A stretch of DNA of 64,000 bases from Adiantum capillus-veneris (GCA_014529385.2 CM043971.1:28167709-28231708); one strand, 5' to 3'. Shown: positions 29,543 to 42,838, counted from the first letter of the stretch. The notes: generated by a model from the letters alone, not told the origin. A program made the numbers and translations.

Positions 29543-32077
29543 TTATTGAAGTCCAGCCCATTTTTCTATATCTTCATGAGACTTAACAAAGTCTAGCAGC
29601 ATGGTCTCCATGCTTTTTGCCTCCTCCACACTATCAATTAAGCAGATAACTTCTTTTTTCTGTTGTATTCCTTCTTGTGCAACCAAGGAGCCATCACCAA
29701 AAACATCAACAAGCTTGCGGTCTTCAAAACAATATGTACGAATGTAGTGCTTGACCAAAGCTCTTTTTTTGGCCTCCAAATATTGCAAATCTGACATATC
29801 GTTATCTGCTACTTGAAGAAGAGAACAATCAATTGGCATGGGATGTTCCTCTGATCTTCTTCTCAGGTCTTCAAATGCATTGCCTTGTCCCAAGAAGGCA
29901 ATAACTGTTAGGAATTGAATTGCTCCTTTGCAAGGAGCTGATGGAAAGTGATACAATGCACCACAACAATGGTAGCTCAGATTATCTCCCATGGCGTGAA
30001 AGGCACATTGCAATTTTGTGAAGTTAGTGAAATCCACAAATGCAAGAAAGACAAATCCAGGATCTGTTGACCCTCCAGCAATAGCCAAGATCCCATCCAA
30101 AGCATTGTTAAATGTCTCCTCACTCCACTTCAAATTGCCTCCAACGTTTTTTGTCATATCTAAAACACAAAAGCCAATAGGCACTTTATTATTGAAGTGG
30201 CGCATCAAGTAGAGATTGCCTTCCATTTGTAGGCTCACCACATAGATTGACCATGGCAAATCTCTAGGCTCAGTTTTCTCCTTTTGAAGGTGAATTGCCC
30301 ATTGCATGTATTTTATTGCTCCATCTGGAAAAGCCATTTTCTTTGTTCCACGCGTCAAACTAGATCTGATCCATTCCTCGCATAGCATTAAAATTGTTTT
30401 ATAAACAACATCATTGATGTTATACATTTTGACCACCTCCTCCCAGTCTTTACATGGTGAAGACTCATTCAAATTGTTGAAGCCTTCAAGAAGTGCATCT
30501 TGAATCAATTTGTCTTGCTTCAACTGCTTGATTCGATCATACATGTCAGTTGCATCACCATCCTTTGCACTCTTTGACAGTAAAATCTTCTCATCTCTAA
30601 TCTCTTCTTGAATAGTCTTTACCTCTGATTCCTCAAGGCCACAAATGTATCTAAATACAGTTGTTGGGGGTTTCTTATTCTCCTCTTCTAGATTTTCAAT
30701 GATTTCTATCCAGCAATCATAAACTAAATCAGAGTACGTGACCATGTGTGCCTGTTTAGCAATCCAACTTGCTACTGCACTCATTCTTGCCAATCGAAGA
30801 AAAGCCTAAAAAGAAATAGAGAAATAATTAAACTATTGAGCAAGATTTGTTAATTAAACACTATCAAAAAGACAAAGAAAATAACTTACATCCCATCCGG
30901 CACGAGATGCATGTCCCTCTGCAATTCCACTTGCTGCCTTTGGTGGTCGTCCTGAGAAGATCCATTGACTCCGTAAATGTCTCAATATTTGGCTGTAAGG
31001 TTGCTTGACATACAATGCCTGAGCCTCCTCATTTGCAATGGCAGATATATCAGTTGCAACAAATGGAGGAGCATTCACAACAATGCGAGCCTTTCTAAAT
31101 TTATACACGCTAATCAGTCTTTCAAAGATCTCTTTGTTGTTTTGTTCATTGTGAAGCAAAACTTTTGCAGCATAGATTGAATGCTGCCCATCAAGAATCC
31201 AATAATGATAATCTTTAATTTTTTGCTCCTCTACCTCTTCTACTGCCAAAGGAGTCCCCTTCTTTGATTTTGCATTTCGAACAGGCATCAAATATGCACA
31301 TGCTGCAGGCTTGGTCGTACTCCGTGAAAATCCAAATAACACACTTTCAGCGTGTTTTTTATCCATAATACGTGCATTATAGTGATCAGGAGCAAGCCAA
31401 CAATTTTGAATAGGGATATCAAATTCCCTATATTGGAAAGGAAAATAATTTATGTACTTATTCATTCCACCTGTATCTTTTTCTTGTCCTTTCATGGCCT
31501 CAGCTTCTAAAACATTTGGATCCACAATTCTCATCTTTGACATTGAACCCTCTGTTGATGAGGATGCCAAAGATGCCTTGTCTACATCCAAAATGGAACT
31601 AGTTCGCTTAGCTTCTACTTTCTGCACTTTTGCTTGCTTCTTTGTGGATGGTGGTCGTGAAGCTTTCACCTTTTTTCGTTGTAGTGTGGCAATGATGGAG
31701 CTTTGAAGTTGATCTGCTGTGATATTTGGATTTGATTCTGCAAACTTCCATCCTCGAGAAAACATTGTCTCTTCTTTGTTTCTAGACATGCGCTCCAATG
31801 CATATGCTCCTAGAGATAGTTGAAATTCTAGATTCATTGGAACTAGAATGTCAATGCATTCCACCTCTGGATGACTATCAACTACAGAGACAGATGCTTC
31901 CACAACTTGTCCAACATCTTCAAACAAGCTGTCATTCTCCTTTTTGGCAATAAATAGATGCACCTTATGAAATTGTGCACCCTCTATACCATGTATGTCC
32001 AAATACCATTTCCTAAGATCATTGCAAGTATAGTCAACTGAGACAGCAACCCTTGCAACCTGTTTTTTTGGAGCCAT
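29543..32077 (-). CDS. ParB-like protein with a degenerate DNA-methyltransferase-like C-terminus (816 aa, two exons)
   Basis: Exon 1 is 32,077-30,890 (396 codons) and exon 2 is 30,805-29,543 (420 codons plus TAA). The 84-bp intron joins GAT|GTAAGT to TTTTTAG|GCT in phase 0. Domains: N-terminal 120 residues unknown; a Lys/Ser-rich linker (135-200); a ParB/sulfiredoxin-type fold at about 218-345 with IPIQNCWLAPDHYNARIM (N-x-R at 234-236) and WILDGQHSIYAAK (DGQHS 296-300), equivalent to the usual D-G-x-H-R. The C-terminal half has a helical acidic region (about 440-520) and a segment (about 580-790) whose layout recalls permuted N4/N6 DNA methylases: a strand ending VLDMTK (610-615) where DPPY is expected, and VFGDGS (764-769) near the end where the SAM-binding FxGxG loop sits. 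The catalytic motif is not intact, so activity is doubtful. It is embedded in satellite, found once in the window, and fully open, suggesting selection or recent arrival. Function unknown. Confidence 0.75.
30806..30889 (-). other. Intron of the ParB-like gene (84 bp)
   Basis: Donor GTAAGT and a pyrimidine-rich acceptor ending TTTTTAG, phase 0. It is A/T-rich and contains in-frame stops, so the two frames must be spliced to join. Confidence 0.85.
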
Positions 32078-32100
32078 CTTTCCTGAAACAAAAAAAACCA
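32078..32100 (-). promoter_or_regulatory. Probable 5' UTR splice acceptor
   Basis: On the minus strand a T-run ending TTTGTTTCAG|G lies five bases before the ATG at 32,077. That is a strong acceptor and suggests an upstream non-coding exon within or beyond the satellite. Confidence 0.45.
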
Positions 32101-35100
32101 AATGTTATTTTAACACATACTTTTTTGTAATGGATTAAGTTTGTGTGAATACAAGTTCCACCACTTGTTCAAGCTAGATCTAAGCAAGTATACATAGTGA
32201 TCATTTAAGCTAGTAAACTAAGGGAAGGGAGAAGTAAGGTCCACCACTTGTCCAAGCTCAGCTCTAGACAACATGGAGAGATTGGAGGTCTACTAATTGT
32301 CTAATATAGGCTAACTATATTGAAACATAGAGAGAAGCAAAGGTCCACCACTTGTCCAATCTAGGGTCCATTGAAACATGGAGAGAAGGATGCTCCACCA
32401 TTTGTCCAAAATAGGCTCCATTGAAACATGAAGAGAAGCAAGATGCACCATGTCTTTGAGATGCTAAGCTCCATTGAAATACCTTAAACCCATGATATTT
32501 TGTATATGTGGGGTTTAAATTCAAGGTCCACCACTTGTCCAACCTATTATCCCTAGTAGCATGAGTGGTTTGGTCTCAAGATTCACCACTTTTCCACTCT
32601 ATGTCATTATATTAAGAAGATCTGGGTGTTAAGGTCCACCACTTGTCCAACCTATAAGGCTATATCTTAAATGGTATTATTTACCACCACTTGGAATGCA
32701 CATGATGGGTTTTACATAGGGGTATGGTTCCAAGGTCCACCACTTGTCCAAGCTAACTCTATTGAAACATAGAGAGAATCAAAGGTCCACCACTTGTCCA
32801 AGCTAGGCTCCATTGAAACATGGAGAGAAGGATGCTTCACCATTCGTCCAAGCCAAGTTTGATTGAAACATGAAGAGAAGCAAGCTGCACCATGTCTCCA
32901 AAATGCTAGGCTCCATTGAAATATCTTAAACCCATGATATTTCGTACATGGGGGGTTTACATTCAAGGTCCACCACTTGTCCAACCTATTATCACTAGTA
33001 GCATGAGTGGTTTGATGTCAAGATTCACCACTTTTCTACTCTATGTCATTATATTAAGAAGATCTGGGTGTTAAGGTCCACCACTTGTCCAACCTATAAG
33101 GCTATATCTTAAAGGGTATTCTTTCTCACCACTTGGAATGACCATGATAGGTTTTACATGGGGGTTTGGTTCCAAGTTCCACCACTTGTCCAAGCTAACT
33201 CTATTGAAACATAGTAAGAAGCAAAGGTCCACCACTTGTCTAAGCTAGGGTCCATTGAAACATGGAGAGAAGGATGTTCCACCATTTGTCCAAGATAGGC
33301 TCCATTGAAACATGAAGAGAAGCAAGCTGCACCATGTCTCCAAGATGCTAAGATCCATTGAAATACCTTAAACCCATGATATTTTGTACATGGGGAGTTT
33401 ACATTCAAGGTCCACCACTTGTCCAACCTATTATCTCTAGTAGCATGAGTGGTTTGGTCTCAAGATTCACCACTTTTCCACTCTATGTCATTACGTTAAG
33501 AAGATCTGGGTGTTAAGGTCGACCACTTGTCCAACCTATAAGGGTATATCTTAAAGGGTATTCTTTCTCACCACTTGAAATGTCCATGATATGTTTTACA
33601 TGGGGGTTTGGCTCCAAGGTCCACCACTTGTCCAAGCTAACTCTATTGAAACATAGAGAGAAACAAAGGTCCACCACTTGTCCAAGCTAGGCTCCATTGA
33701 AACATGGAGAGAAGGATCCTCTACCATTTGTCGAAGCTAACTCTATTGAAACATGGGGGGTTTACATTCAAGGTCCACCACTTGTCCAACCTATTAACGC
33801 TAGTAGCATGAGTGGTTTGGTCTCAAGATTCACCACTTTTTCACTCTATGTCATTATATTAAGAATATTTGGGTGTTAAGGTCCACCACTTGTCCAACCT
33901 ATAAGGCTATATCTTAAGGGTTATTCTTTCTCACCACTTGGAGTGACTAGCATAGGTTTTACATGGGGGTTTTGTTTCAAGGTTCACCACTTGTCCAAGC
34001 TAACTCTATTGAAACATAGAGAGAATCAAAGGTCCACCACTTGTCCAAGCTAGGGTCCATTGAAACATGGAGAGAAGGATGCTCCACCATTTGTCCAAGA
34101 TACGCTCCATTGAAACATGAAGAGAAGCAAGCTACACCATGTCTCCAAGATGCTAGGCTCCATTGAAATACCTCAAACCCATGATATTTTGTACATGGGG
34201 GGTTTACATTCAAGGTCCACCACTTGTCCAACCTATTATCTCTAGTAGCATGAGTGGTTTGGTCTCAAGATTCACCATTTTTCCACTCTATGTCATTCTA
34301 TTAAGAATATCTGGGTGCTAAGGTCCACCACTTGTCCAACCTGTAAGGCTATATCTTAAACTTTATTCTTTCTCACCACTTGGAGTTACCAAGATAGGTT
34401 TTACATGGGAGTTTGGTTCCAAGGCCCACCACTTGTCCAAGCTAACTCTATTGAAACATAGAGAGAAGCAAAGGTCCACCACTTGTCCAAGCTAGGCTCC
34501 ATTGAAACATGAAGAGAAGGATGCTCCACCATTTGTCCAAGATAGGCTCCATTGAAACATGAAGGGAAGCAATCTGCACCATGTCTCCAAGATTCTAGGA
34601 TCCATTGAAATACCTTAAACCCACGATATTGTTTACATGTGGGGTTTAACGTCAAGGTCAGTCACTTTTCCAAGCTATTATCCCTAGTAGCATGAGTGGT
34701 TTGGTCTCAAGATTTACCACTTTTCCACTCTATGTCGTTATATTATGAAGATCTAGGTTTTAAGGTCGACCACTTGTCCAACCTATAAGGCTAGATCTTA
34801 AAGGGTATTATTTCTCACCACTTGGAATGACCATGATATGTTTTACATGGGGGTTTGGTTTCAAGGTCCACCACTTGTCCAAGCTAACTCTATGGAAACA
34901 TAGAGAGAAGCAAAGGTCCACCACTTGTCCAAGCTAGGCTCCACTGAGACATTTAGAGAAGGATGATCCCCCATTGGTGGAAGATAGGCTTCATTGAAAC
35001 ATGAAAAGAAGCAAGTTGCACCATGTCTCCAAGATTCTAGGATCCATTGAAATACCTTAAACCCACTAAATTGTTTACATGTGGGGTTTAACGTCAAGGT

Positions 35101-37975
35101 CAGTCACTTTTCCAAGCTATTATCCCTAGTAGCATGAGTGGTTTGGTCTCAAGATTCACCACTTTTCCACTCTATGTCATTATATAAAGAAGATCTAGGT
35201 GTTAAGGTCGACCACTTGTCCAACCTATAAGCGTATATCTTAAAGGGTATTCTTTCTCACCACTTCAAATGTCCATGATATGTTTTACATAGGGGTTTGG
35301 TTCCAAGGTCCACCACTTATCCAAGCTAACTTTATTCTTCTCATAGAGAGAAGCAAAAGGTCCACCACTTGTCCAAGCTACGCTCCATTGAAACATGGAG
35401 AGAAGGATGCTCCACCATTTGTCGAAGCTAACTCTATTGAAACATGGAAGGTTTACATTCAAGGTCCACCAGTTGTCCAACCTATTAACGCTAGTAGCAT
35501 GAGGGGTTTAGTCTCAAGATTCACCACTTTTTCACTCTGTGTCATTATATTAAGAATATTTGGGTATTAAGGTCCACCACTTGTCCAACCTATAAGACTA
35601 TATCTTAATGGTTATTCTTTATGACCACTTGGAGTGACCATGAAAGGCTTTACATGGGGGTTTGGTTCCAAGGTCCACCACTTGTCCAAGCTAACTCTAT
35701 TGAAACATACAGAGAAGCAAAGGTCCACCACTTGTCTAAGCTAGGGTCTATTGAAACATGGAGAGAAGGATGCTCCACCATTTGTCCAAGATAGACTCCA
35801 TTGAAACATGAAGAGAAGCAAGCTGCACCATATCTCCAAGATGCTAGCCTCCATCGAAATACCTTAAACTCACGTTATTTTGTACATGGGGAGTTTACAT
35901 TCAAGATCAACAATTTGTCCAACCTATTATCGCTAGTAGCATGAGTGGTTTGCTTTCAAGATTCACCACTTTTCCACTCTCTATCATTATATTAAGAATA
36001 TTTGGGTGTTAAGGTCCACCACTTGTCCAACCTATAAGACTATATCTTAATGGTTATTCTTTCTCACCCCTTGAAAGACTATATCTTAATGGTTATCCCT
36101 AGCTATTATTGCTAGTAGCCTGAGTGGTTTGGTCTCAAGATTCACCACTTTTATTAAGAATATGTGGGTGTTAAGGTCCACCACTTGTCCAACCTATAAG
36201 GCTACATCTTAAAGCTTATTCTTTCTTACTACTTGGAGTGACCATGATAGGTTTTACATGGGGGTTTGGTTCCAAGGTCCACCACTTGTCCAAGCTAACT
36301 CTATTGAAACATAGAGAGAAGCAAAGATCCACCCCTTGTCTAAGCTAGGGTCCATTGAAACATGGAGAGAAGGATGCTCCACCATTTGTCCAAGGTAGGC
36401 TCCATTGAAACATGAGGAGAATCAAGGTGCACCATGTCTCCAAGATGCTAGGCTCCATCGAAAAACATTAAACCCACGATATGTCGTAGATGAGGGGTTT
36501 ACATTCAAGGTCCAACACTTGTCCAAGCTATTATTGCTAGTAGCCTAAGTGGTTTGGTCTCAAGATTCACCACTTTTATTAAGAATATGTGGGTGTTAAG
36601 GTCCACCACTTGTCCAACCTATAAGGCTACATCTTAAAGGTTATTCTTTCTTACTACTTGGAGTGACCATGATAGGTTTTACATGGGGGTTTGGTTCCAA
36701 GGTCCACCACTTGTCCAAGCTAACTCTATTGAAACATAGAGAGAAGCAAAGGTCCACCCCTTGTCTAAGCTAGGGTCCATTGAAACATGGAGAGATGGAT
36801 GCTCCACCATTTGTCCAAGGTAGGCTCCATTGAAACATGAGGAGAAGCAAGGTGCACCATGTCTCAAAGATGCTAGGCTCCATTGAAAAACATTAAACCC
36901 ACGATATGTCGTAGATGAGGGGTTTACATTCAAGGCCCACCACTTGTCCAAGCTATTATCACTAGTAGCATGAGTGGTTTTGTCTCAAGATTCACCATTT
37001 TTCCACTCTATGTCATTATATTAAGAATATGCGCGTGTTAAGGTCCACCACTTGTCCAACCTATAAGGCTACATCTTAAAGGTTATTCTTTATTACCACT
37101 TGGAGTGACCATGATAGGTTTTACATGGGGCTTTGGTTCCAAGATCCACCACTTGTCCAAGCTAACTCTATTGAATCATAGAGAGAAGCAAAGGTCCACC
37201 ACTTGTCTAAGCTAGGCTCCATTGAAACATGGAGAGAAGGATGCTCCACCATTTGTAGAAGCTAACTCTATTGAAACATGGGGGGTTTACGTTCAAGGTC
37301 CACCACTTGTCCAAGCTATTAGTGCTAGTAGCATGAGTGGTTTTGTCTCAAGATTCACCACTTTTTCACTCTATGTCATTATATTAAGAATATTAGGGTG
37401 TTAAGGTCCACCACTTGTCCAACCTATAAGGCTATATCTTAAAGGTTATTCTTTCTCACCACTTGGAGTGACCATGATAGGTTTTACATGGCGGTTTGGT
37501 TCCAAGGTCCACCACTTGTCCAAGCTAACTCTATTGAATAATAGAGAGAAGCAAAGGTCCACCACTTGTCCAATCTAGGGTCCATTGAAACATGGAGAGA
37601 AGGATGCTCCACCATTTGTCCAAGATAGTCTCCATTGAAACATGAAGAGAAGCAAGATGCACGGTGTATCCAAGATGCTAGGCTCCATCGAAATACCTTA
37701 AACCCACGATATTTCGTAGATGGGGGGTTTACTTTCAAGTTCCACCACTTGTCCAAGCTATTATCGCTAGTAGCATGGTTTGGTCTCAAGATTCACCAGT
37801 TTTCCACTCTATGTCATTATATGAAGAATATCTGGGTGTTAAGGTCCACCACTTGTCCAACCTATAAGGCTATATCTTAAATGATATTGTTTTTGACCAC
37901 TTGGAATGTGCATGATATGTTTTACATGGGGTTTTGTTCCAAGGTCCACCACTTGTCCAAGCTAGATCTATTACA
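32100..37975. repeat. Satellite array, 442-bp higher-order unit
   Basis: The anchor TTTTACATGGGGG recurs at 32,709, 33,152, 33,594, 33,957, 34,399, 34,841, 35,283, 35,650, 36,252, 36,677, 37,119, 37,482 and 37,920. Spacings are mostly 442-443, with short forms of 363-367 lacking about 79 bp, one of 425 and one of 602. Each 442-bp unit holds about eight degenerate ~55-bp subunits based on GGTCCACCACTTGTCCAA. The unit order is continuous up to the upstream flank of the ParB-like gene. Minus-strand frames of 70-100 codons in each unit are repeat-derived. I see no gene in this 5.9 kb. Confidence 0.93.
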
Positions 37976-37999
37976 TATATATTATACATACAATATTCA

Positions 38000-38000
38000 T

Positions 38001-38051
<51 letters not shown>

Positions 38052-38099
38052 AAGAGAGATCTCCCCATTCATAGAGAGAGAGAGATATATATATTACAT

Positions 38100-38149
<50 letters not shown>
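38000..38149. repeat. GA-rich microsatellite
   Basis: (AG)n with regular AAAG interruptions and a short TATATAT insert near 38,084. It marks the transition from satellite to copy B. Confidence 0.95.
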
Positions 38150-38150
<1 letters not shown>

Positions 38151-38248
38151 ATGAGGCTTCCGAATGGGGGTGTTAATTTATGACCGGGGGTGTTAATTTA
38201 TGGAGAGGGAAACACATAGGTTATTCTTGGTTAGACTTGCAAACTTAT
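38150..38248. other. Junction between satellite field and copy B
   Basis: The word GGGGGTGTTAATTTATG occurs twice in a row here (about 38,166-38,203). Recognisable homology to window base 1 begins at about 38,249. Confidence 0.6.
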
Positions 38249-38397
38249 GCACAATAGAAGTCTTAAAAGCAGCAGAGCAAGAAGTGAGGCCTCTTATAAT
38301 ATTATGAAAAATCATTATGAAGTAGAAAAATCAAACATTGGGAGGAAGATGATGATGAGGACTTGTGTGATACGTTTAAAGACTTATATCAAGGGAT

Positions 38398-39518
38398 TGG
38401 GATACATGCCCGTGTTTGCGTTAGTGGATTACTTTAGAAACACAAATATTTAGGGATTATATCAATCCCTATCTTCTCATCAAATAGGAGATGAAGAACC
38501 TCTCAACATGCAATCACTATCTATGTCTGAATTATCAAGGCACTAACATTTGTGAACAAATGCAAGGTGAGATAACTGAGGACTGCTAAAAAAACATCCT
38601 TAAGGTTTGCAATGCTTTGGTCTATGACAATTAAACAATCCATTACAACCATGTCATATACCAAAGGTGATAATTCTATAGAAAGCACAAAAGGTGCATG
38701 ATGAGTTTTCTAGTTGAATGTCATCTTTTGGTGAGTTTTGGAGTGCATTGATTGCATCCAACAAGGACACGTGTAGGACAAGGAAGTTGTACATGTTGTG
38801 TTGCTTTCAAAGAATGCAAAAGTGTGCGAGTACTTCAGATGCAAACATCTTGGATTTTTGCATCTTGGATTTCAACAAAGAAATATTGATGTAAACAGAG
38901 GATCAAATATTGAGAAGAAGCCCATTCCAACAATTAAGGTTGTGAAGGAAAACATACAATAGTCAAGCAGCTGCCCATCACTCATGCAAAAAACTAAAAA
39001 TATTAATATGTCATAAAAAATACGATTCCTTTATTCATCGTCTCATTGTTATTTGTTGGCGTACATGAGGAGGCAAGAAACTAACATAGTACGGTGTAAC
39101 AACTTAATTTTTTTGCACTACATCATGAAAATATGCGAGTCATCATGGGTTGATCATCGCATCACAAATTAGAGGTGGTCATCTACAGAACTAGTTTTTC
39201 TTATAGTGACTTAGAAGGTTTGAATCACTAATTTGTATGTACTTTGAATGCTACCATGTGGATGATTTATGTTATGAATAGGGTTGGAAGAGGCATACAA
39301 AGACGTGCCCAAAGGAAAGTTTCTTCTATGCTTATGCGACACTCTGTGGGCGAGTTGTTGTCTTGCTCAAACCCTCAAAAGGAAGAGTATCATGATGCGA
39401 AAGTACTATGTTGTGTAGCACATATGACTGCAAGTCTAGCAATGGATTCATGTTTTTTCTTGGGAGAATTTCTATCACATGGAGTAGCAAGAAGCATCCT
39501 ACAGCTACTCTATATCGA
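38398..39518. repeat. 1.13-kb unit, first copy (copy B)
   Basis: Counterpart of 150-1,270. Its left ~330 bases read more regularly than those of copy A, which suggests that the divergence there lies in copy A. Confidence 0.65.
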
Positions 39519-39902
39519 GGCATTGGGATACATGCCGATATTTGAGATAGCGGATTACTAAGAAACACAAATATTTGGGGATTATATTATCAATCACTAT
39601 CTTCTCATTAGATAGGAGATGAAGAACCTTCTCAACATGCAATCACTAGGAATGTGGCCTTGCATCAAACACTAACATTTGTGAACAAATGCAAGGTGAG
39701 ATAGCTGGTGGACAACTAAACAAAATCCTTAAGGTTTGCAATGATTTGTCTACAATAATTAAAAAACCCATTACAACCATGTCATATGCCAAAGGTGATA
39801 ATTCTATGGAAAGCACAAAAGGTGGTCAATGAGTTTTCTAGTTGAATGTCATCTTTTGGCGAGTCTTTTGGAGTGCATTGATTGCATCCAACAAGGACAC
39901 GT
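39518..39902. repeat. Second 1.13-kb unit, left part (copy B)
   Basis: Counterpart of 1,270-1,654, ending at the same ACGT insertion site. Confidence 0.65.
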
Positions 39903-42100
39903 TGGAAAGGGGGAAATGGGAAAACCACTAGCACACTTGGTGAATGCCTCTTTATAGCCCAGTGATCTAACAGCACCCCTATCCCCTAGCAAACACACCT
40001 AGATACACAATCTGCAAACAATCAATGTCCAAGCCCGATCCCGACCAACCCTGACTAGATAGATCTGATTGCAAAGTAGGTTCAGATAGCCTCCATCTAT
40101 AACATTGTAGGGCACCATGTGACATATAGGCAGTCCAAGAACAATCGACACTCAAATTCCTACCCAATCCTTGACATATACCCGTTTATCTTCAAGCTTG
40201 CAGACTTGTACACACCAACATCCATATAGAAGGCACATATACACCCATCACCTTCACATATACTAGACCAATAGATAAGAGAGAGAGAGAAACAGAGTGA
40301 TAAATTCTCGGATAGATGTAACCAATATCAGGTAGACAAAAGCTCCCAAAGAGGGTGTACACTGATGGAATTGCATAGAAAATCGTCCTTTACGTAGGAC
40401 CCGACGAGCCCCGTTCCCAGCTTGCTCACGGCCCTTGGCGATCCTTGCACAGTTCTAGTGCGTCATCTTCAAGCCCCAAGCCTCTCGATGATTGCCCTTT
40501 CGTCTCCCTCTATCTGTAGTCTCTCTAAGGATAGCTCCTCACGAGCCTCCATCATCCCTTGGCAGATTCTTCATTCTCTCCAGCTCGCATTCGACCTGCA
40601 ACCTTGCTACGGGCAACCCTTACATGCCCACTTTCTCCTTGCAGCCTTTTCACGTCCATCACCAGCCCGTCACCATCTCGACTGCTCCAAGCCACTTCTC
40701 CCTCTGGCGACGCTTGGTCGTGCCTTTTACTGCATACCGAGCCGCCAACTGATATGGCCGCCTTCCCTTGATCACGCCAGGTTCTTCTTCAGCCCCTCTA
40801 TCTTGCAAACCCTTCGCTATCCCACTCCAGGCAGCCTGCTTGCCCTGCAAAACTGTCCGCCACCTTCAATCCGCAGCTGACCCACGCGGCCTCTACACAG
40901 CGCCCTTGCTTGGCTTGTGATTGCGCATGGCCTTGCTCTGTGGTGCTGGCAGCCCCTTGGTGGATGGCCCCTGTCTTATGCACAGGCCCGCCACCCCTTC
41001 ACCACCTTCTGTAGCGGCTCTACCTTCTTCCTCCTTAGGGAGACACCTCTGGCGGCCCCTTCAGGCAATCTGTGACGCTGCCCTGCAGCATGCTCACCAC
41101 CTCTCGTGACCCCGTATGCAGCTACCTCTCCAGCTTTGGCGGCCAACTGCAAAACCTCCCTCTCAGCAGCTAGCTCCAAGACATCCCTCATAAGCTGCGC
41201 CACCCCAAGCCTCACACATTGACTGCTCGCCCTCCTCCGGTTGTCCTGCGCTCTCCTCAGAGCCACCACCTCATGGTGTCACCACCTTCTGTAGCGGCTC
41301 TACCTTCTTCCTCCTTAGGGAGACACCTCTGGCGGCCCCTTGGTCGATGGCCCCTGTCTTATGCACAGGCCCGCCACGCCTTGACCACCTTCCCGCCCTC
41401 TCCCCGCCAACCTCCGGCTCTCCCCCCATGTGTGGTACCCCCCTGGATTAGTTCCAGCCTCCTCTCATGCACTCCCCGGTCATGCATGCCCTCCAGATGG
41501 CGCTCCTTGCATGAACTGCAGCCCGCCATATTCTTTAACCGCAGCTCGCTATATTCTTTTTGCTGTTAATAGCTTTAAAAAGCTTGGGGCTTGGCCCCCT
41601 TTCACACGCCTTCGACTGGTTCTGCCAGAAAAACACCAATTTAACTCTGTACCTCACGTCACTCGCCATCCAACCTTCTGTTGTCTCCTTGCACCAATCC
41701 ATCGATCATATGCAAGGCCATCCTTTCCTCTTGAGTACTTAGGCATATAGCCGTAAATGTGGCCGAACATCCACCTTTCGTTCGGGATATTGAGAATAGT
41801 ACTGCCGCCTTGATTTCCCACAAACCTGCGTTGTCATAGCCCCAAATCGGAGAGTTGTAAGGCTCCGATGGTAGCAAAAGAAACTGATAAGCGATGCCTT
41901 TTAATCATTTCTAAGATTCTCCATATAGTAGGGTTGAAACCCACCTCTGACCTCTCAAATGCCACACTTTAAATACATATCCGGGCAATGCTTGCCATAA
42001 CTTGCATCAAGTAGCCTCTGAAGTACTTTGCAATCTGCCTGCAAACAGCCATGCACAAGCTTTTGAGCTCACCCTGGGTCGACCAAAACTGGGTACACCA
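39903..42100. mobile_element. 2,198-bp TG...CA insertion, candidate solo LTR (copy B)
   Basis: Counterpart of 1,655-3,852 with the same length, ends and ACGT flanks (39,899-39,902 and 42,101-42,104). The GC-rich interior and swapped internal repeats are retained. Confidence 0.5.
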
Positions 42101-42838
42101 ACGTGTAGGACAAGGAAGTTGTACATGTTGTGTTGCTTTCAAAGAATGCAAAAGTGTGGGAGTACTTCACATGCAAACATCTTGGATTTCAACAAAGAAA
42201 TATTGATGTAAACAGAGGATCAAATATTGAGAAGAAGCCCATTCCAACAATTAAGGTTGTGAAGGAAAACATACGATAGTCAAGCAGCTGCCATCACTCA
42301 TGGAAAAAACTAAAAATATTAATATGCCATAAAAAATACGATTCCTTTATTCATCGTCTCATTGTTATTTGTTGGCGTACATGAGGAGGCAAGAAATTAA
42401 GATAGTACGGTGTAACAACTTAATTTTTGTGCACTACATCATGAAAATATGTGAGTCATCATGGGTTGATCATTGCATCACAAATTAGAGGTGGAGGTCT
42501 TCTATAGAACTAGTTTTTCTTATTGTGACTTAGAAGGTTTGAATCACTAATTTGTATGTACTTTGAACGCTACCATGTGGATGATTTATGTTATGTATAG
42601 GGTTGGAAGAGGCATACAAAGACATGCCCAAAGGAAATTTTCTTCTATGCTTATGCGACACTCTGTGGGCGAGTTGCTGTCTTGTTCAAACCCTCAAAAG
42701 GAGGAGTATCATGATGAGAAAGTGCTATGGTGGGTAGCACATATGATTGCAGGTCTAGCAATGGATTCATGTTTTTGATTGGGAGCATTTCTATCACATG
42801 TAGTAGCAAGAAGCAACCTACAACTACTCTATCAAGTA
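42101..42838. repeat. Second 1.13-kb unit, right part (copy B)
   Basis: Counterpart of 3,853-4,590. Confidence 0.65.

Noticed and set aside
32100-37975. Possible CRISPR-like array
   Set aside because: Repeats are continuous satellite with related subunits and no unique spacers, in a eukaryotic sequence with no cas genes.
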